Origin: Xanthobacter agilis
GTDB lineage: Bacteria > Pseudomonadota > Alphaproteobacteria > Rhizobiales > Xanthobacteraceae
Assembly: GCF_021730435.1 (NCBI RefSeq)
Contig: NZ_JABWGX010000007.1
Span: 124,001 to 188,000, forward strand
Direction: 5' to 3'
Length of the DNA: 64,000 nt
A model generated the notes under the pieces. That model searched no databases and had not been told where the DNA came from. It worked only from the letters and a program-made list of their open reading frames with translations. Below are positions 47,486 through 56,649 of this stretch, one piece after another. The position numbers and the translations under genes were made by a program. The first letter of the stretch is position 1. Every line of letters begins with the position of its first letter.

Positions 47486-49744
47486 ATGGTCGACGAAAGC
47501 AGGTTCCGCTACCGGCGTGATGCAGGCGCAAGGGACGATGGGGACGTCGGCGCGCGGGCTCCCTCCGCGCGTGAGGACACGCGCTTCGTGCAGGAGCGGC
47601 GGCCGGCGCCACCTGTTCCCGCGCGGCCTGCGCCGGCTGCTCCGGCAAGACCCGCGGCCCCTGTCGCCGAGGCCCCCGCAGCGCCTGCCCGTGCCGCGCC
47701 GCAGGGACCGGGACGGGCCGCCGCCCAGGTGCCACCGGTCCAGTCGCCGCCGGTCCAGTCTCCACCGGTCCAGTCTCCGCCGCGCGCGGCGGCGCCACGC
47801 GCCACGCAGCCGGCCAGAGAGGCACTCCCCCCCAGAGAGGCCTCCCCCCAAAGCGTCGCCGCCACACCATCCGCCCGGCCCGCTGTTCGCCCGGCGGGGG
47901 CTCCCGTGGCGCGGCCGGTGGCTGCCCCAGCCCCGGCCCGGACCGGCGCGCCGCGCCCGCAAGGTGGGACCGCCGGTGCCGTGGACCCCTTAGCCGAACT
48001 GGCTCGCCTCATTGGCGAGCAGGATCCCTTTGCGGACTTCGAGGGGCTCCAGCCCGCATCCGCCGCGCTGCCGGCCGCTCCTCCGGCGCGTGCAGCGGTC
48101 GCGCCTTCCGCGTCCCGTGCCGAAGCCTCCGCGGCGGAGTCCCGGACGGTCGCCCGTCAGGATGCGCGCGTCGCCCGACGGCCGTCGGAGGGTGAGCGCG
48201 CCGGCGGCGATGCCGCCGCGCCTGCGCCGCGCGTGCCTGTGCGCCCCGCCGCGCCCCGTCAGACGATCGAGCGTGTCGGCCAGGACGCCACCCGCGCTCC
48301 CGCTCCCGCGCGGCCCGCGATTCAGGATCCTCCGACGTCGCGCACGGTTGCCCCGCCTCAACCGCGCCCTGCCGATCTCGGGCGCGGCGATCCGGGATTT
48401 GGCGACATTGACCTCGGCGACCCGCCGAGTCGCGCGGCGCCGCGACCCGCGGCCGCGCCCAATCTGCCGCGGCGCCAGGCTTCCCTTGCCGCTCCGCCCC
48501 AGCGCGCCGCCCTCATGCCGCCGCGCACCGCTGGTGAGCCGGTGGACCGCAGCGCGACCTCGGTGCGCCTCGGCTACGGTTCGCTCGCCCATCAGGCGCA
48601 GGTGCCGCCGGTTGGCGGTCGCCCGGTTTCCGAACGGCGCCCCGCGTCCGAGGGGGACGATGCCTTTGATGAGCGGCCGACCCGTTCCGCGAAGGTTCGT
48701 GCGGCGGCGCCCGAAGAGCCCCGGCGCCCCCCGATCCAGGTTCAGCCCCCGCTCCAGCCCCAGGCTTATGCCCCGGCGCAGGAGCAGGCGGCCGGTTATG
48801 CGTATGCCTCGCCACGCCGCCCGGAGGGGGAAGAGGATTACGAGGACTACGACGAGGCCTATGACCCGCAATATGGGGAAGACGGCTACATGCCGCCCCA
48901 CGGGGAGGAGGTCTATGACGGCGACGCCAAGCGGCGGAAGGGGCGATCGGCGCTGCTCCTGGTGGCTGCGGTGCTCGGCATCATCGTCGCCGGTACGGCG
49001 GGTGTGTTCGCCTATCGCATGGCGGTGCAGGGCTCGTCGGTGAGTGTTAGTGGTGGGCCTCCGGTGATCCGTGCCGACACGGCGCCGAGCAAGATCATGT
49101 CGCCGCCGAACAGCACGCCGCAGGATGCGCAACAAAAGCTGATCTATGATCGCGTGGGCGCCGGTGCCGGCGGCAACGAGAAGATGCTGCCGCGTGAGGA
49201 GCAGCCGGTGGACGTGAACACGGCGGCCCTGCGTTCGGCGACGCCGGCCGCGACCGATCCGGTCATCAATTCGCTGTCCACGGAGCCGAAGCGCGTGCGC
49301 ACCTTGACCGTGCGGGCCGATGGTACCGTTGCGCCTGAAAGTTCCGCGCAGCCGAGCGCGCCGGCCGGTGGCCCGAGCGCCGGCGTGCAGGCCCTCCAGG
49401 CCTACGCCGCGAGCCAGATGCCCGGAGCCCCGCCCACACTGGTGACCGTGCCTGCTGGCAACGCAAAGATCGAGGCGCCGCCGGTGACCCGTGGTGGCGA
49501 CTATGTGGTGCAGGTGGCCTCGCAGCGTTCGGAAGCGGACGCCATGGGCTCTTGGAAGGCGCTGCAAACCCGGTATCCCAATCTGCTCGGCACCTATTCC
49601 GCCGCGGTGAAGAAGGCGGATCTGGGCGACCGGGGCATCTATTACCGGGCGCAGGTGGGTCCGTTCGCCTCGAAGGATCAGGCGAACGATCTCTGCCAGT
49701 CGTTGCGCGCGCAGGGCGGAGACTGCATGGTCACCCGGAACTGA
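47486..49744 (+). CDS. SPOR-domain cell-division/peptidoglycan-binding membrane protein
   Basis: 752 residues. A very long Pro/Ala/Arg-rich cytoplasmic region (1-485), including a triple PPVQS repeat at about 84-98 (three 15-bp copies, 47735-47779), ends in an acidic Tyr-rich stretch. One membrane segment follows (about 490-512, LLLVAAVLGIIVAGTAGVFA), then a periplasmic linker and a C-terminal SPOR domain (about 672-750, YVVQVASQRSEADA...YYRAQVGPF), which binds denuded septal glycan. It is the standard neighbour of argS in Rhizobiales. ATG 47486 has GAGG 4 bp upstream. Confidence 0.88.
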   Translation: MVDESRFRYRRDAGARDDGDVGARAPSAREDTRFVQERRPAPPVPARPAPAAPARPAAPVAEAPAAPARAAPQGPGRAAAQVPPVQSPPVQSPPVQSPPRAAAPRATQPAREALPPREASPQSVAATPSARPAVRPAGAPVARPVAAPAPARTGAPRPQGGTAGAVDPLAELARLIGEQDPFADFEGLQPASAALPAAPPARAAVAPSASRAEASAAESRTVARQDARVARRPSEGERAGGDAAAPAPRVPVRPAAPRQTIERVGQDATRAPAPARPAIQDPPTSRTVAPPQPRPADLGRGDPGFGDIDLGDPPSRAAPRPAAAPNLPRRQASLAAPPQRAALMPPRTAGEPVDRSATSVRLGYGSLAHQAQVPPVGGRPVSERRPASEGDDAFDERPTRSAKVRAAAPEEPRRPPIQVQPPLQPQAYAPAQEQAAGYAYASPRRPEGEEDYEDYDEAYDPQYGEDGYMPPHGEEVYDGDAKRRKGRSALLLVAAVLGIIVAGTAGVFAYRMAVQGSSVSVSGGPPVIRADTAPSKIMSPPNSTPQDAQQKLIYDRVGAGAGGNEKMLPREEQPVDVNTAALRSATPAATDPVINSLSTEPKRVRTLTVRADGTVAPESSAQPSAPAGGPSAGVQALQAYAASQMPGAPPTLVTVPAGNAKIEAPPVTRGGDYVVQVASQRSEADAMGSWKALQTRYPNLLGTYSAAVKKADLGDRGIYYRAQVGPFASKDQANDLCQSLRAQGGDCMVTRN

Positions 49745-49805
49745 GTGCGGGCCGGATCGACCGGGCGACCGTCAGCGGCGCCCGGCTTTCCCCACGTGTT
49801 GCCAG

Positions 49806-49843
49806 ACGCCCCCGGATCTGCCTGTGCGCAGATCCGGGGGCGT
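49806..49843. terminator. 16-bp-stem hairpin after the SPOR gene
   Basis: A perfect 16-bp inverted repeat (ACGCCCCCGGATCTGC and complement) with a 6-base loop, 62 bp after the SPOR stop. Only TT follows the stem on the plus strand. Confidence 0.7.
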
Positions 49844-49929
49844 TCGCGTTTCGGGGCGATTGCCTCACCCCATCGGCCTCGGTCTCTGAGCGGCGCCAAG
49901 TGGGTACGCTCAAACGCCGCGCCGGCTTT

Positions 49930-49966
49930 GCCAAAGGCCCATGAGTTAGACTCATGGGCCTTTGGC
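49930..49966. terminator. 16-bp-stem hairpin at the end of the DUF815 gene
   Basis: A perfect 16-bp inverted repeat (GCCAAAGGCCCATGAG and complement) with loop TTAGA, ending 2 bp before the DUF815 stop codon (minus). With the hairpin at 49806 it separates two convergent genes. Confidence 0.75.
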
Positions 49967-49967
49967 A

Positions 49968-50864
49968 TCAGCTGGGCTTGAGCGGCGCGCCGATGCGGCC
50001 GGCGAGATCCTGGATATATTGGTAGGCGGTGCGACCCGAGCGGGCGCCGCGGGTGGTGGCCCATTCGAGCGCTTCCGGGCGCCATTGGGCCTCGGCCACG
50101 GGCAGGCCGTGATGCGCCACATAGGCGGCCACCATGGCTAGGTATTCGTCCTGGCTGCATTTGTGAAAGCCCAGCCACAGGCCGAACCGGTCGGACAGCG
50201 ACACCTTCTCTTCCACCGCCTCCCCGGGATTGATGGCGGTGGAGCGTTCGTTCTCCATCATGTCGCGGGGCAGCAGGTGCCGGCGATTGGATGTGGCGTA
50301 GAAGATCACGTTGTCGGGCCGCCCCTCGATGCCGCCCTCCAGCACCGCCTTCAAGGACTTGTAGGACGTGTCATCGGCGTCGAATGAGAGATCGTCGCAG
50401 AAGACGATGAAGCGATGGTAGGCGCCACGCACCAGTCCCATCAGGGCGGGAAGGGTCTCGATATCCTCCCGATGGATTTCCACCAGCTTCAGGCGGCGGG
50501 ATTGATCGCCGGGCAGGGCGCCGTTGACCGCCGCGTGGGCGGCCTTGACCAGCGAACTCTTGCCCATGCCGCGCGCGCCCCACAGCAGGGCGTTGTTGGC
50601 GGGCAAGCCGGTGGCGAAGCGGCGGGTGTTGTCCACCAGTTGGTCGCGCACGCGGTCGATGCCCTGCAACAGGTCCATGTCCACGCGGTTCACGCGCGGC
50701 ACCGGCTCGAAGCGCGGCGGTTCGGTCTGCCAGACGAAGGCGTCGGCAGCATCGAAATCCGGCGCGGGGACCTGGGGCGCTGCCAAGCGGTCGAGGGCGG
50801 CGGCGATCCGCTCCAGAAGGGTGAGAGCGGCGGAAACGGCGGTCGATTCCAAGTGTTCAGACAT
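49968..50864 (-). CDS. DUF815 P-loop ATPase (COG2607)
   Basis: 298 residues. An AAA-like P-loop with Walker A LLWGARGMGKSSLVKA (about 100-115), Walker B FIVFCDDLSFD, sensor region IFYATSNRRHLLPR, and the DUF815 C-terminal part (SLSDRFGLWLGFHKCSQDEYL). The family is widespread in proteobacteria; the biological role is not established. ATG at 50864 has GGGGAGG about 5 bp upstream; the frame opening at 51035 passes through a tandem repeat and is rejected. Confidence 0.9.
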   Translation of the reverse strand: MSEHLESTAVSAALTLLERIAAALDRLAAPQVPAPDFDAADAFVWQTEPPRFEPVPRVNRVDMDLLQGIDRVRDQLVDNTRRFATGLPANNALLWGARGMGKSSLVKAAHAAVNGALPGDQSRRLKLVEIHREDIETLPALMGLVRGAYHRFIVFCDDLSFDADDTSYKSLKAVLEGGIEGRPDNVIFYATSNRRHLLPRDMMENERSTAINPGEAVEEKVSLSDRFGLWLGFHKCSQDEYLAMVAAYVAHHGLPVAEAQWRPEALEWATTRGARSGRTAYQYIQDLAGRIGAPLKPS

Positions 50865-51247
50865 GTTTTCCTCCCCGCGTCCCGATAAGGCGCGCGCCAG
50901 GAGACGGCAAGGCGGATGGCGCGGGTCTGCCGCGCGAGCCATGCCGATCCCGCAGGGGTGCATATCCCGCAGGGTGCATATCCACCATGGGTGCAGGTGA
51001 TCGCGCGGCCCTGGGGTGTTGCCGCGCCGCATCACGCGCGCGAAGGAATGTGCACTGCGGAAAGCTTGCCTTAACTTTTCCGCATCAGGCTGAGACCACT
51101 GGGGTGATCGGGGCGAACCAAGCCTGTGCTGAATGCGTGGGGTACGGCGCGCGCAGGCGGGGGATCGGTTTGAATCGAAGGGCGATGCCGGCCGGGCTGT
51201 GGTCCGCGGGCGTCACCCTTTTCAAGAGCAGCTTGCCGGAGAGGCCG
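50865..51247. other. intergenic region between divergent DUF815 and secreted-protein genes
   Basis: About 380 bp, no gene seen. It contains the three-unit tandem repeat at 50947-50996 and must hold both promoters. Confidence 0.5.
50947..50996. repeat. three-unit 16-17 bp tandem repeat upstream of DUF815 gene
   Basis: The units are 50947-50963 (ATCCCGCAGGGGTGCAT), 50964-50979 (one base shorter) and 50980-50996 (ATCCACCATGGGTGCAG). They lie 83-132 bp upstream of the DUF815 start codon. The sequence is unrelated to the argS-SPOR repeat, though the period is the same. Confidence 0.7.
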
Positions 51248-51898
51248 ATGCAACCCATTCGACACGCGCCCGTCATTGCCTTCGCCTGTGGTGTCCTGCT
51301 GGCGACAGGGGCTCACGCGCAAACCGCCGTCACGGCGAAACGCAGCCTGAACGCGGACGGCACGACAGCCATGACCTACGCCAGCGACCTGTCGGAGGTC
51401 GGCACGCAGGTTGGGCTCGACATGTCGGCCGCCAAGACCACGGTCGCGCCGGTCACGACGGCGGAGGCCAATACGGTAAGCGGCACCGCTTATGCGAAAG
51501 TGACACTGGCGGCCCTGCCCGACTGGCTGCTGTGGCAGAAGGGGGCTGTGAATGTCGCCGTCAGCCCCACCGATGAGGAAACCAAGCTCGGCACCACCCT
51601 GTCGCGGACCTGGACCGTCAACGACGGCCTCAAGGCCGAGCTTGCCGACAGCTATGTGGTCGGCCGCAGCGGGGTCGTGAACGGCTGGCAGATGGACAAG
51701 TCCTTGAGCGTGACCGGGCTCGCCACCGACACCACCCTTTCCGTGGGGGCGCGGCTGACCGACGAGGTGCAGCGCATGCTGCCTAGCGTGAGTGCCCAGC
51801 AGAAGGTGCTTGGCGGCATCCAGGTGACGACCACGGTGGCCGACACGGGCTCCGACATCAACAAGAGCATCACTGCAGGCTTCTCGCACCGCTGGTGA
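51248..51898 (+). CDS. secreted beta-rich hypothetical protein
   Basis: 216 residues, not recognised. There is a signal peptide (MQPIRHAPVIAFACGVLLATGAHA, cleavage near residue 24). The mature part is rich in Thr/Ser/Val in alternating patterns and ends in a strand finishing with Trp (ITAGFSHRW), as in small outer-membrane beta-barrels whose last residue is aromatic. An 8-strand barrel or a periplasmic beta-sandwich is possible. ATG 51248 has GGAGAGG 5 bp upstream. It is a single gene, convergent with the TauE-like permease. Confidence 0.75.
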   Translation: MQPIRHAPVIAFACGVLLATGAHAQTAVTAKRSLNADGTTAMTYASDLSEVGTQVGLDMSAAKTTVAPVTTAEANTVSGTAYAKVTLAALPDWLLWQKGAVNVAVSPTDEETKLGTTLSRTWTVNDGLKAELADSYVVGRSGVVNGWQMDKSLSVTGLATDTTLSVGARLTDEVQRMLPSVSAQQKVLGGIQVTTTVADTGSDINKSITAGFSHRW

Positions 51899-51919
51899 CG
51901 GTGCGCGGGAAAGCCGGCG

Positions 51920-52744
51920 CTATCGCCAGACGATGGCCACCACGAAGCGGGCCGCGACCACCAGAAGGAACGCGCCGAACCCGATCTCCAGGTGGCGCCG
52001 GCTGAGCCGATGGGCGAGCCGGGCGCCCACCGGCGCGAACACCGCCGCCAGCGGCGCCATCAGCACGAAGCCGAGTACCGAGACATAGCCCAGAGACAGG
52101 GGCGGCAGCTCCGAAAGGTGGGGCCAGCCGGCGACCGCGTAGCCGATGACGCCCGGCAGGGGGATGAAGATGCCGATGCCGGCGGAAGTGCCCACCGCCG
52201 CGTGAATCGGAACGCCATAGAGCAGCAGGATGTTGGTGGCGATGCCGCCGCCCGAGATGCCCACCAGGGACGAGGCGAGGCCGATCACGAAGCCGTACAG
52301 GGACATGAGGCCCGGGCCTGGAAGCTGCGCGCCGATCTGGATGTCGTTGCGGCCGATCAGGCTTTTCACGCCGAGCACGCTCACCACCACCACGAACACC
52401 GCCTGCAACACCCAGCCCGGCACAAAGGCGGCGATGGCGCTGCCGGTGATGATGCCGGCAATGGCGGGCAGGCGCCAGCGCTTCACCACGCCGGGCAGCA
52501 CCGCCCCCTTCTTCTGGTGGGCGCGATAGGAGGTCACGGCGGTGGGGATGATGATGGCGAGCGAGGTGCCGACGCACAGCTGCATGCGGACGCTTTGTTC
52601 CACGCCGATGACGCGGAACACCTCATAAAGCACCGGCACCATGACGCCGCCGCCGCCGACCCCCAGCATCCCGGCAATAAGCCCGGTGAGAATGCCGCCG
52701 GCGAGCAGCGCCAGGCACAGGCTGGCGAGGTCGCCCCAGGACAT
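51920..52744 (-). CDS. TauE/SafE-family sulfite/organosulfonate-type permease
   Basis: 274 residues, about eight membrane segments, with the duplicated family motif: GMLGVGGGGVMVPVL near 28 and SLVGISGGGIATNILLLYG near 165. TauE/SafE proteins are implicated in export of sulfite or related anions; the substrate is unknown here. ATG at 52744 (MSWGDL) is preferred to the frame opening at 52873, which adds a non-conserved N-terminus. Confidence 0.88.
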   Translation of the reverse strand: MSWGDLASLCLALLAGGILTGLIAGMLGVGGGGVMVPVLYEVFRVIGVEQSVRMQLCVGTSLAIIIPTAVTSYRAHQKKGAVLPGVVKRWRLPAIAGIITGSAIAAFVPGWVLQAVFVVVVSVLGVKSLIGRNDIQIGAQLPGPGLMSLYGFVIGLASSLVGISGGGIATNILLLYGVPIHAAVGTSAGIGIFIPLPGVIGYAVAGWPHLSELPPLSLGYVSVLGFVLMAPLAAVFAPVGARLAHRLSRRHLEIGFGAFLLVVAARFVVAIVWR

Positions 52745-52945
52745 GGACGAGAGCACGCGGGACCTCCAAGGAAATGGCGGGGCCGCAGCGTGTCGAGGCA
52801 CACGGGCGCCGGCCGCGAAGGCGGGTGAGGCCAGACGGAGAACCGGTCGCGGCTGCGCCGAAAAGGGTTTCACGGACGTGGCGGGTGGAACGGGGCCTGT
52901 TTGCTCCGGTTCGTCCGCCGTGTCCAGGGAAAGCCGTGGGAGGTA

Positions 52946-53941
52946 TCAAGCAGCGGCGACATCGCGCCGGCGCACATGGTCGACCGCCGTGCGCAGCACC
53001 TCCAGCCCGGCCCCCGGCTTCACCGATTCGGTGGCGAGATGGCGCCGGAACAGGCGCGATCCCCTTTTGCCGCCGAACAGGCCCAGCATGTGGCGGGTGA
53101 TGTCGGACAAGCGCCCGCCGGCCGCCAGATGGGCGGCCACATAAGGCTCGAAGGCCTCCAGGGCGGCGTAGGTGTCGGCGAAGGGGGCGGGCGTGCCGAA
53201 CAGATGCGGGTCCACGTCGTGAAGCAGCTCGGGCTCGTGGTAGGCGGCGCGGCCGAGCATCATGCCGTCGAGCCCGGCGCTTGCCGCGAGGCCCGCGTCG
53301 ATGCCGGCGATGCCGCCGTTGAGCGCGATGAGCACCTGCGGCAGGCGCTGCTTCAGGCGGCGCACGCGCGCGTAGTCGAGCGGCGGGACGTCACGATTCT
53401 CGCGCGGCGAAAGCCCTTTCAGCCACGCCTTGCGGGCATGGACGATGAGCCCGTCGGTGCCGGCCGCCAACACGGCGTCGGCGAGTTGGTCGAGGGCCTC
53501 CTCGGGGTCCTGGTCATCGACGCCGATGCGGCACTTCACGGTGACGGGGAGGGCGGCGGCCTCCTTCATGGCGGCGACGCATTCGGCCACCAGGGCCGGC
53601 TCGCGCATCAGGCAGGCCCCGAAATTGCCGCCCTGCACGCGGTCGGACGGGCAGCCTACATTGAGATTGATCTCGTCATAGCCATAGTCGGCGCAGATGC
53701 GGGCGGCCGCGGCGAGCTGAATCGGATCACTGCCCCCAAGCTGCACCGCCACCGGATGCTCCTGCGCGCCAAATCCGAGCAGCCGCTCCCGGTCCCCGTG
53801 GATAATGGCGGGGGCGGTGACCATCTCCGTATAGAGTCGCGCATGGCGCGAAAACGTCCGATGAAACGCACGGCAATGCCGATCCGTCCAATCCAGCATG
53901 GGGGCGATGGAGAAGCGCAAGCTATTCGGGTATAAGGACAA
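52946..53941 (-). CDS. dusA: tRNA-dihydrouridine synthase A
   Basis: 331 residues. FMN-binding TIM-barrel with the DusA start RFSIAPMLDWTDRHCRAF, the catalytic Cys in LNVGCPSDRVQGGNFGACLM (about 92-111), VKCRIGVDD and the HARKAWLKGLSP block. It reduces U20/U20a in tRNA D-loops using NADPH. The chosen start is TTG at 53941 with AGGAGA about 9 bp upstream. It marks the left edge of a low-GC accessory patch. Confidence 0.92.
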   Translation of the reverse strand: MSLYPNSLRFSIAPMLDWTDRHCRAFHRTFSRHARLYTEMVTAPAIIHGDRERLLGFGAQEHPVAVQLGGSDPIQLAAAARICADYGYDEINLNVGCPSDRVQGGNFGACLMREPALVAECVAAMKEAAALPVTVKCRIGVDDQDPEEALDQLADAVLAAGTDGLIVHARKAWLKGLSPRENRDVPPLDYARVRRLKQRLPQVLIALNGGIAGIDAGLAASAGLDGMMLGRAAYHEPELLHDVDPHLFGTPAPFADTYAALEAFEPYVAAHLAAGGRLSDITRHMLGLFGGKRGSRLFRRHLATESVKPGAGLEVLRTAVDHVRRRDVAAA

Positions 53942-54431
53942 AGCTCGTTTTTCTCCTGTCAGAGGGGGCCTTTCGGGCCGTTCGGTCGACGCTTATTTTC
54001 CATCGTTTTTCTGGTTTCGCGGCGCCGAGTGCGGTGGCGCAGTACGTTCGCGGCGGTGCAGTACCGGGATGGTGGGGGCTGTGAAAACAATCATACCATG
54101 CAGGCCGAAGGATGGCTCAATCGACTATCACGCTCAGATCCCGCTGAAGCGCGAAGGGGCGATCGTTCGTTGCGGCTCGCCGACGTTCGATCGGCGCTAG
54201 GTGGCTGTGGTGAGGTGGGAGAAGCGGGAAACCGCCTAGCCCTTTCGGGCGCCCTAGAGAACGAATGGGCAAACAGCCCCGCTCTCCGCGAGGCGACTGA
54301 TCGCCACATCCGCGAATCGGTTCGGGGAGATGGGCAGGCCAAAGGGAGGGCGGCTTTGCGCCGACTGAAGGCATCACGTCGTAAGGATATGATGCCAAAC
54401 AACCAAGATTCGATATAAGAGATTAAGGGCA
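53942..54431. other. gene-poor region entering the low-GC patch
   Basis: About 490 bp. Overlapping open frames of 93-129 codons exist on both strands (for example 54029-54418 plus), but none shows family-like sequence. GC falls toward the right end. No tmRNA or other RNA signature was found. Confidence 0.4.
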
Positions 54432-54815
54432 ATGGATTTTTCGGGGGCTAGTATGGCACTAGGCGTCTTCACAGTTCACGCGGGCGATTTTCGAAAAGGC
54501 CGAAACCACCAATTCTTAAGGGGCGAATTTTTCATGAAGAAGCCTCAGGGCTTTTTCCGCGAGAAAGTTAATATAGACCAAGTAGAAGATATCGAAGTTG
54601 CATCCGAGGAATCCGTCAAACGCATTGGTGGGACACTGGGATGGGGCGTTGCTGGAGCCGTCTTACTTGGCCCGGTCGGATTATTGGCGGGGCTTTTGGC
54701 GGGTGGTGTCGGCAAAGACGTTACATTCATTTGTAAATTAAAAGACGGACGTAAATTTTTGGCAACAGCATCGTCAAGAATTTTTGCAGAATTACAGGCT
54801 GCAATGTTCAAATAA
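54432..54815 (+). CDS. small hypothetical protein with glycine-rich membrane-like segment
   Basis: 127 residues (or 120 from ATG 54453, which has GGGGG 5 bp upstream). The first half is mixed alpha/beta (FTVHAGDFRKGRNHQF, VNIDQVEDIEVASEESVKR). The middle is a glycine-zipper hydrophobic stretch (TLGWGVAGAVLLGPVGLLAG), and the end is VTFICKLKDGRKFLATASS. The pattern resembles a small family of bacterial proteins of unknown function in which a KDGRKFLA block follows the glycine zipper. GC is well below the chromosomal level, suggesting recent arrival. Probably real because codon use and composition are protein-like. Confidence 0.65.
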   Translation: MDFSGASMALGVFTVHAGDFRKGRNHQFLRGEFFMKKPQGFFREKVNIDQVEDIEVASEESVKRIGGTLGWGVAGAVLLGPVGLLAGLLAGGVGKDVTFICKLKDGRKFLATASSRIFAELQAAMFK

Positions 54816-55100
54816 TATAGCCTAAAATCGTAGAATATTTTCCATATAAGTTTGTTATATGGGATATTTATGACGAAATTAAAAGTATTAATTGCAAATA
54901 GTTCGTGCTATAAATTTGAATATATTAATTCATTCATTTGTTGTGATAAATTCATAATTTTATATATAAATCTCGTTAATACATTTCATTATTCAAATGA
55001 TTTAAGTTTACGATATTTGGTGGATGGGTTTCTGGCCGCCCATACGTGTCGCAGAGTAAATTTAAAGAGAAAAATTTAGATATTTATTTATATTTACATT
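54816..55100. other. extremely A+T-rich segment
   Basis: About 285 bp made largely of A and T (roughly a quarter G+C by eye), against about two-thirds G+C in the surrounding chromosome. An open frame at 54852-55079 would encode 75 residues with no recognisable content; it is not accepted as a gene. The segment ends abruptly at ordinary high-GC DNA near 55100. Confidence 0.6.
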
Positions 55101-55302
55101 TACGGCGCGCCGACGCGGGTCCTCGGCGTTCGGCTGCCGGCAGTGCTCGATGGCATTTGCCTGATCTTTAATTCGGGCGCGTCCACGACGCCAGTGCGGC
55201 GGGTGGGTCCTGCTCCCGCTGGCGTTGGCATGGGCTTCGATGAATCGCTCCCCTGCGTTATCTGTTTTCGGCAGATCCCACGCGCAAGAAGGACGCGGCC
55301 AC
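55101..55302. other. leader region of the aldo/keto reductase gene
   Basis: About 200 bp of normal GC between the A+T-rich segment and the reductase start; no separate gene was seen. The reductase frame is open to 55225, but the RBS supports the later start. Confidence 0.4.
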
Positions 55303-56136
55303 ATGAGCAGAACGGTTCGGCTCCCCACGGGCGAGGTCGTTTCGGCCCTGGGGCAGGGCACATGGTACATGGGCGAGCGGGGGGAGTTGCGGGGGGCGGA
55401 GGTCAAGGCCCTGCGCGCGGGGCTCGATCTCGGGATCAGCCTCATCGACACGGCCGAGATGTATGGGGAGGGCCGCGCCGAGGAGGTGGTGGGCGAGGCC
55501 ATCGCCGGACGCCGCGACGGCGTGTTCCTGGTGAGCAAGGTCTACCCCCACAATGCCAGTCGCGACGGCGTGGTCGCGGCCTGTGGGCGCAGCCTCAAGC
55601 GACTGCGCACCGACCGCATCGATCTCTATCTGCTGCACTGGCGCGGCGAGCATCCGCTGGTGGAGACCCTCGCCGGGTTCGAGGCGCTGCAAAGGGCCGG
55701 CAAGATCCGCCATTGGGGCGTGAGCAATTTCGACGTGGCCGACATGGAGGAATTGAAGGCCGCCGGCGGCGGCGCCTGCGCGGCCAACCAGATTCTTTAT
55801 AATGCCAGCCGGCGCGGGCCGGAGTTCGACCTCATGCCCTACCTGTCCGCAGCCGGTATTCCGGTGATGGCCTATAGCCCCATCGAGCAAGGGCGGCTGC
55901 CGCGCGGCGGAGCGCTGGGGCGGGTGGCGCGCAAGCATGGGGTGGACCCGTTCCAGGTGGCGCTGGCCTGGGTGATGCGGTCGCCGGACGTGATCGCTAT
56001 CCCCAAGGCAACCCATATCGCCCATGTGGAGGCCAATGCCCGTGCCCTGGCCCTGGTGCTCGATGCCGAGGATCTCGCGGAGATCGATCGCGAGTTTCCT
56101 CCCCCCGCCGGCAAGGCGGAACTGGAGATGATCTAG
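55303..56136 (+). CDS. aldo/keto reductase
   Basis: 277 residues, AKR TIM-barrel. The catalytic tetrad is visible: Asp and Tyr in LIDTAEMYGEG, Lys in LVSKVYP, His in YLLHWRG. NADPH-site elements include SNFDVADME, AYSPIEQG and IPKATHIAHVEAN. It reduces aldehydes or ketones; the substrate is unknown. ATG 55303 has AAGAAGGA 9 bp upstream. Its TAG stop is the exact insertion point of an IS element; the stop is kept because the IS begins with G and the target TA is duplicated. Confidence 0.92.
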   Translation: MSRTVRLPTGEVVSALGQGTWYMGERGELRGAEVKALRAGLDLGISLIDTAEMYGEGRAEEVVGEAIAGRRDGVFLVSKVYPHNASRDGVVAACGRSLKRLRTDRIDLYLLHWRGEHPLVETLAGFEALQRAGKIRHWGVSNFDVADMEELKAAGGGACAANQILYNASRRGPEFDLMPYLSAAGIPVMAYSPIEQGRLPRGGALGRVARKHGVDPFQVALAWVMRSPDVIAIPKATHIAHVEANARALALVLDAEDLAEIDREFPPPAGKAELEMI

Positions 56137-56154
56137 GCTGTAGTGACGATTTAA

Positions 56155-56649
56155 CTATCTGAGCCAGATGGCGATTGCGGCGAGTTTGACGAAGCCCATG
56201 AAGTTGACGAGCAACTTGTCGTATCGCGTGGCGACGCACCGGAACTGCTTGAGCTTGTTGAAGAAGCGCTCGATCTTGTTGCGCTCCTTGTAGAGGTGGG
56301 TGTCGTAGATGCGCTGGATCTTGCGATCCCGCTTGGGCGGAATGACGACTTCGGTTGCGCGTTCTTCCATCGCATCAACAAGGTGGTTGGCATCATAGCC
56401 CTTGTCGGCCAGCAGGGCGGCCGCATCCATGTCTTCGATGAGGTCGTGGGCAAGGGCGATGTCATTGCGCTGCCCCGGCGTCCCGATTAGGCGGACTGGG
56501 AGCCCGAGGGCATCGGCGGCGGCGTGGATCTTGGTGCTCAGGCCGCCGCGAGACCGGCCCAGGCCCTGGGCATCCGCCCCCCTTTTGCGGCGCGGGCGCC
56601 GGCCGCATGCTGGTGCGCCCGCACGATGGTGCTGTCGATCATCAGCCAT
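56155..56649 (-). CDS. IS5-family transposase, second frame (OrfB)
   Basis: C-terminal part of the transposase. The real product is expected only as a fusion with OrfA by -1 frameshifting. It holds GLSTKIHAAADALGLPVRL, the second catalytic Asp in LLADKGYDANHLV and the Glu in YKERNKIERFFNKLKQF. The residues before about position 28 are out of the protein-like frame and belong to the overlap. Confidence 0.85.
   Translation of the reverse strand: MADDRQHHRAGAPACGRRPRRKRGADAQGLGRSRGGLSTKIHAAADALGLPVRLIGTPGQRNDIALAHDLIEDMDAAALLADKGYDANHLVDAMEERATEVVIPPKRDRKIQRIYDTHLYKERNKIERFFNKLKQFRCVATRYDKLLVNFMGFVKLAAIAIWLR

Noticed and set aside
54029-54418. 129-codon plus-strand open frame and overlapping minus-strand frames
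   Set aside because: No ribosome-binding site, no family-like sequence, and equally long frames on the other strand.
53942-54431. tmRNA or other structural RNA in the dusA downstream region
   Set aside because: No tag-peptide coding segment or tRNA-like end was found.
54852-55079. 75-codon frame in the A+T-rich segment
   Set aside because: Its content (Ile/Asn/Tyr/Phe-rich) is what random A+T-rich DNA gives, and nothing around it supports expression.
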